Position numbers and translations under genes: made by a program. From assembly GCA_050084515.1 (NCBI GenBank), contig CM114274.1, forward strand, positions 40,300,001-40,364,000: DNA of 64,000 bases. The letters run 5' to 3'. Every line of letters starts with the position of its first letter. Position 1 is the stretch's first letter. This document shows, in pieces, positions 25,483-34,851 of the stretch. The stretch is from Blasia pusilla. Lineage: Eukaryota > Marchantiophyta > Marchantiopsida > Blasiales. The notes under the pieces were generated by a model. That model did not search any database and was not told the origin of the DNA. It saw only the letters and a program-made list of their open reading frames with translations.

Positions 25483-26157
25483 GAGGATGTTAGAGTGTTA
25501 GATCTCTTTGGAAGGATCAGCACGGGACTGGCTATAGTGTTACAAGCATGGATACGGGTGCATTAGTACCTTTATGTGGAGAGAGATGAAATTGCACGAC
25601 GAGTCTCATTGCGCCATATGGTGATTTTGATCTAGAGGTATCCTGACTAATTGCCGGTATCTGTAGTACGACAATATCAACATAAACTACCTATTGATTT
25701 TTGGTTATTAGGGATGCAGGACTTAGATAAAGTTTGCACCATTCATTTGGTGATTGTTGGATGTCCATATCATGGTTATTTATTGGTTGATCAAGGGTTT
25801 GGATTGCCAGATCGGAGGTCAAGGATGTTTTAGAAGATGTTGTGAGTATTACGACACTTGCAATAGAGTCAAACTTGTTCTCCGGTGTACATTATGGAGA
25901 ACATACCATTTTTGGGAGACATTCCTGCATAGGTGATGACAAGTGTGCATCATGTGAGGTCTTGGTTGGAACCCGCCGTATTGTTGGATATGGCGAGAGT
26001 TGGATTGCGCATAGATTTTCCGTGTTTATGGTGGATGAACCTTCTACCAGTGGAGGTATTGAGGCTAGCTTATGATATATATAATTCAGAGAGCACCACA
26101 CTTGATAGTGTATTGTATCTTGGATCCAGTACGTTGATCTCAGATGGTGACACGTGA
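25483..26157 (+). pseudogene. C5-cytosine DNA methyltransferase-like domain inside gypsy pol
   Basis: One unbroken phase of about 225 codons (interrupted only by point stops) shows the motifs of DNA cytosine-5 methyltransferases in the right order. VLDLFGRISTGLAIVLQA is motif I (family DLFxGxGG), the SAM-binding loop. HLVIVGCPYHGY is motif IV (family DLVxGGPPCQxFS), with the catalytic PCQ replaced by PYH. QGFGLPDRRSRMF follows motif IV as in the family's GxxDxRSxLF. VYIMENIPFLGD is motif VI (ENV). The tail VGLRIDFPCLWWMN resembles the family's GxxQxRxRxFxxN. The methyltransferase fold is confident; calling it a part of the retroelement rests on position between protease and RT. At least seven in-frame stops and the lost catalytic Cys make it dead in this copy. 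Confidence 0.75.
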
Positions 26158-27004
26158 TGATTAACCATCATTGGCGATAGCCGGCCGATTGGGTGGAGGA
26201 GTTGAGGGCAGCCTTATCTATGTTGGTGAGCTTCCTATCATCTCATGCCTTTTGTTAGGGAGGGCCTTGCATGATATGGGGCGAGGAGACCAAAGCATTG
26301 AAGGGGTCTACTATTGATGAGCGGGAGTGCGCCATGGGATTGGTACGCGTACTACTGCAGTACCAATCATGACAAAGGCATCACGGAGGTAGGTATCGGG
26401 GCATGCAATGGACCTGAATTGTCTCACATGGACAATAAATCTAGGAATCGTTAAGTAGAGGCGGATATGATTGTCATCAATACCGTCATATCCACACGTT
26501 AGCCCATTGTCTACAGGGTCTGTAGAAGCATTGCAATTGGCTTGGGGCAGGGCGAGGAGAGATGGGCACCCATCGACTTCCCAAGACGTTATCTTAGCAG
26601 AGAGTGCGGAGACGGTGAGAGTAGCACATGTTCACTTTTCTGATGTGGAGCATAATATGGGAGGTCTATTTGGGGTTGTTGTAGTGGAGGTTGCTAGGGT
26701 TGCAACATAGCAACCAAAGATGAAGCTTTGGTCTTCTTCGAGTGAGATCACAATGGAGATATGGGAGCCTATGATAGGTCTCGAGTTGATAGGGGGAGAG
26801 AGACGGTGGATACATAGGTTTTTGAGAGGATATGTGAGTTATTTTGCCTTAAGTATGAGAGGCATGGGTACTTTGAAGGGTCCCACAATGTGGATAGATT
26901 TGACTAGTGATACGCTGATCTTTCGTTGATCCTATAAGTATTCGGACGTGGAGCAATCCTTGATTTTGAGTTGGAGGTAGGACTTGTGGGAGGCACAATT
27001 GGTG
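26158..27004 (+). pseudogene. Decayed linker between methyltransferase-like and RT regions
   Basis: No domain can be named. Short open stretches exist (for example 26471-26710) but with many stops. By position this would be the connection leading into the RT, and the segment just before 27.07 kb already reads as RT N-terminus (ASAIVMSATKD). Confidence 0.35.
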
Positions 27005-27483
27005 AAGTTATCACATGGGAAGTATGCATCTGCCATAGTCATGTCAGCAACGAAGGATATGTAATGCAACTAGATGGATAGGCGGATGTGTGGAGATTAT
27101 CATCCTATCAACCGCCATACGAGGTCAAATCAGTATGCCATGCCTACTCTTGAGGATATCTTTGATGCGATAGAGGATGCAAAGATCTTCAAGACTTTAG
27201 ATCTACGTGTTGGCTATCATCAGCTTCCTATTAGAATGGAGAACATAGAGAAGACAATATTTTGGTGAATAGATCGGTCCACGGAAGATTTTTTGTATGA
27301 ATGGTAGCTCTAACCATTTGGATTGAAGAACACCCTTGTTGAGTTCCAAAGAGTAATGGATAGGATTATGGGTGGCTTTGATTTTCTAAGATGCTACATA
27401 AATGATATTCTTATCTTCAGTTCCACGATTAAAGATCATGAGCAATACCTTGATGAAGAGTTTCAAAAATTGCAATTACATGA
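27005..27483 (+). pseudogene. Gypsy reverse transcriptase, first part
   Basis: Clear Ty3/gypsy RT: RRMCGDYHPINRHTRSNQYA, then DAKIFKTLDLRVGYHQLPI (finger and palm), PFGLKNTLVEFQRVMDRIMG, and CYINDILIFSS, which is the YxDD catalytic box with the first Asp changed to Asn (YIND for YIDD). Stops separate the two open pieces. The frame is cut at the codon for the last His of LQLH by a solo LTR insertion and resumes at 28997. Confidence 0.92.
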
Positions 27484-28996
27484 TGATTGCGACCCTCATA
27501 ACCAAACAAACACAAAGCGTAATATCAAAACTTTAGCACGCTTAGGCTAGGATGGTTGCGCTTTTGAAAGGTCTCTTGCAAGAGTCGCAAGAAACAAAAC
27601 GCACGAATCGAGTTTGTGCATTTTATGCATTTATGGTTACAACGAGAAAAAGTGAACCAAACGTGAACCAAGACTTGAGAGGAGTCAAGTCTAGAAAGGT
27701 TGGTTGCCAAAGAGGTAAAAACTAGATTTGGAACGCGACTAGCATTTTGGGTTTTGATATTGTTTTAGACCATAAAGTTTTGTCTCAATATGCATTTGGG
27801 ACAAATAATATGGCGTTGGACAGCCTTTGCAAAGTTGATTCCAATACACAAAAGATCTCTCAATAAACATACAAGCAATGACTAAGATATTGGCCAAAAA
27901 TAACTCTACAAGGAGTTGGGTTGAAGGCCAAAAAGAGGGCTCAACGGTCTTTTCCTCAATGTTAGGGATAGGGTGGAGATCCCCAAAAGTGCTAGCAAGG
28001 GGGAGTGTCTCCAAGGATGCTTGGGACCCAAACCTAACCCACCTTGGGGCACCATATGACGACTTAAGGGCATGGAATGGAACGGGAGTTTGGTGTAGGG
28101 ACTCAAAACCCAAACTTGATCCAACAGAGTGGATTCCGAAAGCCACATTTGAATTCCAACCCACGACTCATTTTATTGAGTCTCGGATAGGGTTGGAAAA
28201 CCGGGACTTCTAGACGTACAAACATCATTTAAGGTTCTTGGACTGACCATAAAGTCTATCCCAAGTCTTGAGAGACTTGCATGTGTTGTAAAGCAAGAAA
28301 CTAGGGAGGTTGAGCTTGATTGAGAGGTGTCGTGCGAATCCACATTGTCATACAACATACATCGCTGACATACCATACGCCCATACATACATAACATAGA
28401 CGAGAGTATCCACAAACGCAAGTGTACCACAACTTGAGTGAAATCCTCAAAGAACAGTCAGTTCTTTGAGTGAAATCCGTGAAAGACCTACTGTCATAAA
28501 ACACGTTTACAATCACATACAATCGAGCCAAACCCACTCCACGATGGGAGAATCTAGGTCGAAGCTTGCGGGAAACACCATAGCCAAGAGCTCTACTCAC
28601 TACCAAGGCTAACTCCCAACGCAGGCTCAACTCAAAGAATCGATCGTTCTTTGAGGGCAAGCCATCTTATATCCTCCAACCTAAGAGCGGGCCCTCTTTG
28701 GGAAAGTCACCCCAAGTGAGTAACCCCCAACCCTATGTATGGAACCGCATCTCTACCAAGCCACTACGGTCCTACATAAGGAATGGCCTCTACCAGCACA
28801 CCATACTCTACGACATAATCCGTATGGTCATGATAGAGGCCGAGTTGAGAGCTCAGTGAATTGGAGCGCTGATTGACCTAGACCCAACTAACATGAGTGC
28901 GTGTTTGGGTGTAGATCACTAGTGAGAGCATGTCCAACTGAACGCACACTTCTGCAGCACTAAAGATTTACGTTCAAGGAGAGTAGGCGCACGACA
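27484..28996 (-). mobile_element. Solo LTR, family A, copy 2, nested in the RT
   Basis: On the minus strand it starts TGTCGTGCGCCTACTC and ends GGTCGCAATCA, the same ends as the other family A copies. It is longer (1513 bp) because it contains a further insertion. Removing it and one flanking repeat restores the RT reading LQLH-RLKLHPSK exactly. The flanks CATGA and CATAG look like a mutated five-base target duplication. Confidence 0.88.
28328..28834 (-). mobile_element. Third-level nested insertion, LTR-like
   Basis: 507 bp absent from the other family A LTRs and bounded by perfect AGAGG direct repeats (28323-28327, 28835-28839). On the plus strand it starts TGTCGTGCG, so on the minus strand it ends CGCACGACA, an LTR-like CA end; the opposite end (ATCATGACC) lacks TG. 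It contains the near-duplicate phrase TTCTTTGAGTGAAATCC/TTGAGTGAAATCC around 28.43-28.48 kb. The open frames here are accidental. Confidence 0.7.
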
Positions 28997-29270
28997 CATA
29001 GATTGAAGCTACATCCAAGCAAGTACAGATTCTTTCAAGAGCATATCAAGTACTTGGGACACACCATATACTCGAGTGGATTAGATGTTCAACAGACAAA
29101 GATAGATGAAATTGTGCAAATTCCACATCCTATAGATGTCAGTCGAGTCCGAGCATTTATAGGATTGCAAAACTTCTATCAATGGTATGTCAAGGGTTTT
29201 ATTGTGATCGCTAAGTTTTTTACCTTGATGACGAGACTTGATAAGGTTTGGAATTAAGGAGATGATCAAG
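28997..29270 (+). pseudogene. Gypsy reverse transcriptase, second part
   Basis: Continues the RT after the nested LTR: LKLHPSKYRFFQEHIKYLGH, then VSRVRAFIGLQNFYQWYVKG, the conserved RT thumb/connection (family: LGHVVS...RSFLGLxxYYRRFI). Open for 84 codons before a stop. Confidence 0.92.
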
Positions 29271-29344
29271 GGCGAGCATTTTAAGAGCTCGAGGATATAT
29301 TAACATCCTCATCCATTTTATAAAGACCAGTTAGGGATCATCCA

Positions 29345-29690
29345 TTCCATTTACATATGGATTGGAGCATGTTGGGTTGAGGAGCGGTGTTCACTCAAAG
29401 AGATGACAAGGAGAGGGCTTATGTGAGCCAATCAAAAAACATTGCAGAGGCGAAGTGCAACTCCTCCGAGGGAAAGTGCTTGGCTACACTATGGATCGTG
29501 GCACATTTCAGGTGCTGTTTATTTAACAACCCTTTCGCACTTATCATTGATCAACGACCGTTACGATGGTTGATGGAGTCCGACAAGCTTACGTGGAAGT
29601 TTGCCATGTGGGCTCTATTATTAGATGAGTATAATTTTGAGGTGGTTCATAGGCCAAGTTGGCTGAACTAGGATGTAGATGGGTTGAGTC
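29345..29690 (+). pseudogene. Gypsy RNase H domain
   Basis: Reads YVSQSKNIAEAKCNSSEGKC, LATLWIVAHFRCCLF, IIDQRPLRWLM and WALLLDEYNFEVVHRPSWLN, matching the gypsy RNase H pattern (S..L..AE..Y...E.E.LA.V......R.YL.G....TDH.AL.WL). The upstream part has a stop at 29376. Open for 94 codons. Confidence 0.92.
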
Positions 29691-29939
29691 GCAACCCACG
29701 TCTGCTCGATGGAACAGAGAGAGTGATGAGGAGATGATGCTCGGTTGGCACGCATACACCTTTCTTTGATAGTTGCTTATGTCTGGTTAGCAGTAGTTGC
29801 CGACTCCAATGGTAGGGTCGTAGTATGCAGAGGTCAGTGGGGAGGCGACAGTTGGTTGTGATATCCATGACGATGTGGAGGTTTTGGAGTTTCTACGTAA
29901 TAGCATCATAACAAGCATAATGAGTGTTAGGGAGTGAGA

Positions 29940-31140
29940 TTGGATCCTATAGTGAGCTAGGAAGTTCAAGTGGGAGAGGACACATGCTACGACATGCACG
30001 TCTTATGTCTTGTTGGGAAGGATGAGGCACCATCCGTATCATAGGATACGGGTGGTGCCTCATCCTTCCCAACAAGTACATATAGTACAACATCCCATGA
30101 GGAGTTGGGGTATTTTGGAGTAAAGAGTACTTATAGCTTACTCCACGTTTAATATTAGTGGCACGATATACATAATAAATGTAAGCAATTTGTAGCCAAA
30201 TGTATAGTATGTGATCGAATATGAGCATTTTTCAATGCTCCCATTCCATAATTACATCCTTTGTAGATTATGGGAAAAGATTATCGGTGGAGTCTAGACT
30301 TTGCATGACCTTTGCCATTGACGGGGCATCATCATAGATACTTTTTGGTCATGGTGGAATATTTCTCCAAGTGGATAGAGTTGGTGGAACTACCTGGCAA
30401 GGTGAGCAAGGGAGTCACTTATGCATTTCTTGATCGTGTGCTTAGTCATTTTGGTGCACCGATGGATGTGTTGACTGACTAAGGTATTGAGTTCCGGGAG
30501 AGTGTCAAGCCTTGTGTGATCATACGTTCATATATCACCGTACCAAATCATGAGATCATCTTGAGGTGGATAGGTTGGCGGAGAGAGGAGTACAGACATT
30601 AAAGAGAGGTTATGCAAGTATGGCTTGCAGCGAGGACATTTGAGGGAGTGAAACCTATGGTTGGCAAATGGGTATCACTTCAGTTAGCATGCATCCTTTG
30701 TGTCATTTTCAACATACTTTTTGCTCTATGGGAGAGATCCAGATTTACGTGCAACTCTTCGACATGACATAACGAGGGTATTGGATCTTTATGACCTAGA
30801 TGTGTGGATGCAAGCATGTTCTCAGAGGGTGGAGACTTTTTGTAGAGTTATGCCAATGGCATTTTAGAACTTAGCTATTGCTCGTCATAGTGGTACATTG
30901 AGATATGAGATCATTTTTTGAGGAGGTTATCATCTAGGTATAAGGAATTTCCATCTTGGGGAATGTATGAATTTCTACAAGCGGCACCCACGATGCTAGA
31001 TGTCATTGCATGGCGCATGATTATGTTTGTGCGCAAGGTATTACCAACCAAAGTCCTCATGTTAGTGGCATGGGATGGTTGGTTTGGAAGGATAATGTGG
31101 GAAATTGTGCGCCATATCATCTTCCTAACTCGGACATGAC
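29940..31140 (+). pseudogene. Gypsy integrase
   Basis: Zinc-binding part near 30.09-30.25 kb (HEELGYFGVKSTYSLL, then KCIVCDRI), followed by the catalytic core: YFLVMVEYFSKWIELVELPG and VLSHFGAPMDVLTD, the family's D-x-FSKW and TDxGxEF segments, with a stop after LTD. A C-terminal stretch at 30.95-31.14 kb (APTMLDVIAWRMIMFVRKVL) matches the tail of related elements. Many stops. A snap-back hairpin at 30009-30076 has replaced the sequence before the zinc finger. Confidence 0.88.
30009..30076. repeat. Inverted repeat, 32-bp arms, 4-base loop
   Basis: Arms 30009-30040 and 30045-30076 are reverse complements with one mismatch (T at the CCATCC position), loop ATAG. The right arm continues the integrase reading frame (RVVPHPSQQV); the left arm is its inverted copy. 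Confidence 0.92.
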
Positions 31141-31400
31141 CGTGGATTGAAGCTTAGGAATAGTACATATGGACTTGAGTTATATGTTGTGTGGATCTAT
31201 GAGGGGTGCAACCATAATGTTGGTGTGTGATCTTGGTTATCGAGAATGGCATACGTTGTGTCTTACCTCCTCTCTTGATGCAATCCCCATGGGATGATGG
31301 TTATGTTCTAGATATATATAGGGTAGTAGGTCATGTCAAGTAGATATGATGTGTGCTATCTGGAGTTAAGGAGACCCAAGTGCCACCTAGCGGGGGTGGT

Positions 31401-31996
31401 TGTACGGTCTCGATGTGCATGCATGAGTTCATTTCTTGTATGTGTGTGGATGTACTCGTATGTTAAGAATATTGATGTTGTGTGGTATAAATGTGACCAA
31501 TGATGTGTATGCGCACGACAATTGTCACATACTACTTAGATAACAAGTACAACATGGACGACATAAAGGGTCAATGGGTTTTTGGGTATAATTTTATCAT
31601 TAGATGTCGGATGAGATTGGTGACATGTCTGTTGCGTTGAGAATGTCATTATAGTGATTTTCCTAGTTTGGTCTTTGTCAGCTAGATGATCGACTTATTG
31701 ACCGGGTCAAGGGTCACCCGGTAACCTGTGCAGGTAGGTTATCGATGGGATGGCTATTTTTTAGGGAATAGCCTTTTGGCTCTTCCAAAGGCTATAAGAG
31801 GGAGGAAGATGGATTTCTCAAAATATCTTTCTCATGTTGGGCCCTAGGAGTACCTCTCTTACTTTGTGTGTAGTAGGAACTAGGATGGTAGCGTTCGGAT
31901 TCCCTCATAACAAAGGGTGGATGTGGCCCGATATGCCGATGTAGATTTGAGAGTGGAGCTGGTTGTATGAGCCATTTTTACTTTGGTTTTGTTGTG
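31401..31996 (+). repeat. 3' LTR of the gypsy element
   Basis: Preceded by the purine-rich tract AGCGGGGGTGG, a plausible polypurine tract, followed by TGTACGGTCTCG as the LTR start. From 31523 on it aligns with the 5' LTR. Contains GGCTATAAGAGGGAGGAAG, the likely promoter box. Confidence 0.78.
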
Positions 31997-32125
31997 AGGT
32001 CTCAATATTCATGCATAAGTTTAGTTCTTGTATGTATGTGGATCTACCCTTAGGTTGGAAATATCAATTTTATGTAATGTGGATGTGATCAACTATATTA
32101 TGTAGCGATAAATCTGTGACCAAAT
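31996..32125 (+). repeat. Partial second LTR start in tandem
   Basis: TGTGAGGTCTCAATATTCATGCATAAG and the following 120 bp resemble the first 125 bp of the 3' LTR (TGTACGGTCTCGATGTGCATGCATGAG, CTTGTATGTGTGTGGAT). This is a truncated LTR copy directly after the 3' LTR. Confidence 0.6.
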
Positions 32126-32190
32126 TTGGAGGTTGGAAAGGTTCATAATTGTTGAATTTCTTTGAGTGGCCCTATTTTCGTGTCGTGTCG

Positions 32191-32212
32191 TGTCGTCTCT
32201 CTCTCTCTCTCT
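32191..32212. repeat. (CT)n microsatellite
   Basis: A CT run preceded by GTGTC units (CGTGTCGTGTCGTGTCGTC). Simple sequence. Confidence 0.85.
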
Positions 32213-32789
32213 CAACCCTCATATTTGTCTTCTTATGTATTTTTGTAAATATATTTTCTTGTCCTCATTCATTATTGAATTTTTAATTTTTTTTGCCATT
32301 CATCTCAATTAATCCTTACTTTAGCCTTATCTATCCTATCTAGCCATTTTTTGGTGGGAATACACTACTAGAAGTATATTGGGACACAATGCATAACACA
32401 CCATACACACATCATTATAACAAGAGACCAAGAAACAAATTTGCACAAAACACATATATTAATAAACATATGAAATACGATAAATAACTTATCGTAGATG
32501 TACGTGCATTATCACATTAGAAGTCCAAACTAGTAACCCCAAAAGGCCTATAGTTACACATACACATAAAGAGGAATTAGCGTGCATAAATAAGAAGAGT
32601 GAGAATGTGACCAAAGAGAATGAGAGAGCCCCATCTATATCTCTATAGATATAAAAGTAGGGGTAATGAGTATCTGCCTTAGTATTCAAACAAAGGCATC
32701 TTTCATGTCTTTCCAGAAAAGCGGCAAGTATTTGCGCAACATATTTATGGAGATTGTATGTTGGTCTGAAGAGGACTAAGGTGACTTTA

Positions 32790-33089
32790 GAGTGCAATCT
32801 TCATCTTATTTTGGGCTCGTTCGGAGCTATATTGAGGACTTTCCATTTTCTGCAAGCCCTACATTTTGATGAGAGTTTCTTTCTATTTAAGGAAAGTGCC
32901 CCTTTATGCACTATCATAAGTTAGGGTTGAGAAGGTGACTTGGATGCATATGCCATCAAGGATTTAAACCAGTGAGAGAAAGGGGGAATATCCAAGAAGA
33001 AAGAGTTTGGAAGCTTATTTTCTCTTCATTGAATCTAGTTCCATAAGCCAACAAAACTATTATTCATCTTAAGACGAGTAAAACAAACA

Positions 33090-33120
<31 letters not shown>

Positions 33121-33330
33121 GAGAGAGTGTGTGTTTGCGCATTTTTTATCCATAATTTTATAAAGTGAACATAAGAACTCTACAATATATGAGCTTAAGA
33201 GGGGAAGTTTGGTATAATCATTGATTTTGTAGGTTAGAGATCATATTCCCCATTTAGAGACTCATGGGGGTACTCACTAGAGCATTTTTGGGGCTATTTT
33301 GTGTGTAATTTTTTGCGGAAATAGTGCCCC
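32790..33330 (+). mobile_element. LTR-like repeat, family B, copy 1
   Basis: Shares order and phrases with 41.48-42.1 and 43.83-44.31 kb: GGCTCGTT..GAGCTATAT, GGGGGAATATCCAAGAAGA, GAAGCTTATTTTCTCTT. A (CT)n run of about 24 bp interrupts it at 33092-33116, followed by GAGAGAGTGTGTG. Borders are not defined. Confidence 0.55.
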
Positions 33331-33890
33331 TGGTTTTGACCATAAAGTTGAAACCCCCCCTTAGATAGTTGTAAGACTACAATTTATGGTAGAATCTACT
33401 ACGAGATTACCGTTCGTTCATATGGGCATAAGTATTGAGATTGACATGGAGAGAATAGAGGCAAGATAGATGGAAGATCCATGAGCCTAGTTTTTCAAAT
33501 TGAGGGCTATCAGCAACGAAGATGGTAGTGGTCAAGATAGTCGAGACGCCATGAGACTAGTCACAAAATACAAAGGGCAATAAGACAACCATGAGACGCT
33601 AAATGGTATGAGTCAAGATAGGCACTAGTCATGAGATGCAAAAATAAAGTTGCAATTCCAATATGAATTTAGGGAAGTTGAGATGGGTGGACTTTGACAT
33701 AAGACTTCCCAACTTATTTTGGAGGTTAAGTAGTCAAACGCAGATTCGAGATAAAGGAAACACGTTTGGGTTGTAGGCCAAAATCAAGGGCCTAGGTTGG
33801 ATATTGGGAAAGGTGGGGTTCCTCAAAGATTCCTACAAGAACCTATAGGGTCATATGCCTGATCTTCTTTAATGTCAAAGTTAGATATTG

Positions 33891-34846
33891 TGAAAGCGTA
33901 CGTTTGATCAGTAAGTCATACTCACTCTGTTGATCTGCACCCAAACACACTCTAATTAGTCTAGGTTTGAGTCAATTAACCTTCCAACTCACCGAGTTCT
34001 TAACTAGGATATACATCATGCTCAGCATGTCCTAACTCCTCACTTCCCAACACGGGAAATTCTTTCTAGACTTGGAATATACTTTTTTGATAGTCTAGAT
34101 ACCTACACGACGCTTGCATGCCTAACGGTCCCAACTATCCAATGGACCTCGCATGAGTTCATAATCAAGATCCAAGAAATAAGTTATTGGTTGGAATCAA
34201 AAGGTGACCTCCAAAATTCACTTCTTTGGACTTGGCACCCAAAGGCCAACCTCCCAATCCATTCCCTGCCCTTGGTCGCCCTATGACTCTCCAAAGTGGA
34301 ATTCACGTCCCAAGCACTTTTGGAGACTCTTCCCCTTTTATATATATATACTTATGGGGTTCTATGACCTCCCCTACCTTTGGGAAAGTACTCTCAAGCT
34401 GCTTCTTTTGGCCCTCAACCCTTTTGTTAGTTTTTTGATAGTTTACTGGTCTCTGCTCGTGCATTTGTTAAGATCTTTGGTGCATTGGAATTGGCTTTGC
34501 ATAAGCTTTACAATGCTATCTTATTTGTTCCAAAAGCAACTAGAGTCTCGCCATTATAACCTAAAACAAAATAAAACCCCAAACACTAGTTAAGTTCTAA
34601 GTGTGGTTCTCATCTTCTTTGGCAACCCACTCTTCTAAGCCTTAATTTCTCTCAAGTCTTGGTTTGCGTTTGGTCATGGTTTCCTCGATTCGTGAATGGT
34701 TAACACATAAAACACTCAATCTTGTTTGCGTCTCATATTACATATCTCCTTCAAGAGACTTCTCCTACGCGCATCCATCCTAGTGTGAGCCTACTAGAGT
34801 CTCGATATTTCGCATTGGCACACGTTTAGTTATGAGGGTCACGACA
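33891..34846 (+). mobile_element. Solo LTR, family A, copy 3
   Basis: 956 bp from TGAAAGCGTACG to GGGTCACGACA, TG...CA ends, flanked by perfect five-base repeats TATTG (33886-33890 and 34847-34851). Internally it follows copy 1 (GATCTGCACCCAAACACACT, AATGGACCTCGCATGAG). No internal element domain. Confidence 0.88.
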
Positions 34847-34851
34847 TATTG

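Larger units (their letters stand above)
20215..31996 (+). mobile_element. Degraded Ty3/gypsy LTR retrotransposon with extra methyltransferase domain
   Basis: An element of about 11.8 kb including a nested 1.5 kb insertion. Order on the plus strand: 5' LTR, gag remnant, protease-like segment, cytosine-methyltransferase-like domain, reverse transcriptase (split by a solo LTR), RNase H, integrase, 3' LTR. The RT-RNase H-integrase order is that of Ty3/gypsy. All coding parts carry stops and shifts, so the copy is inactive. The two LTRs have diverged considerably, so the insertion is old. The segment 20.7-22.7 kb between the 5' LTR and gag is not assigned and may contain further insertions. No primer-binding site was recognised. 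Confidence 0.88.

Noticed and set aside
27739-28164. 141-codon minus-strand frame
   Set aside because: Lies inside a solo LTR; the same sequence in the other LTR copies is not open.
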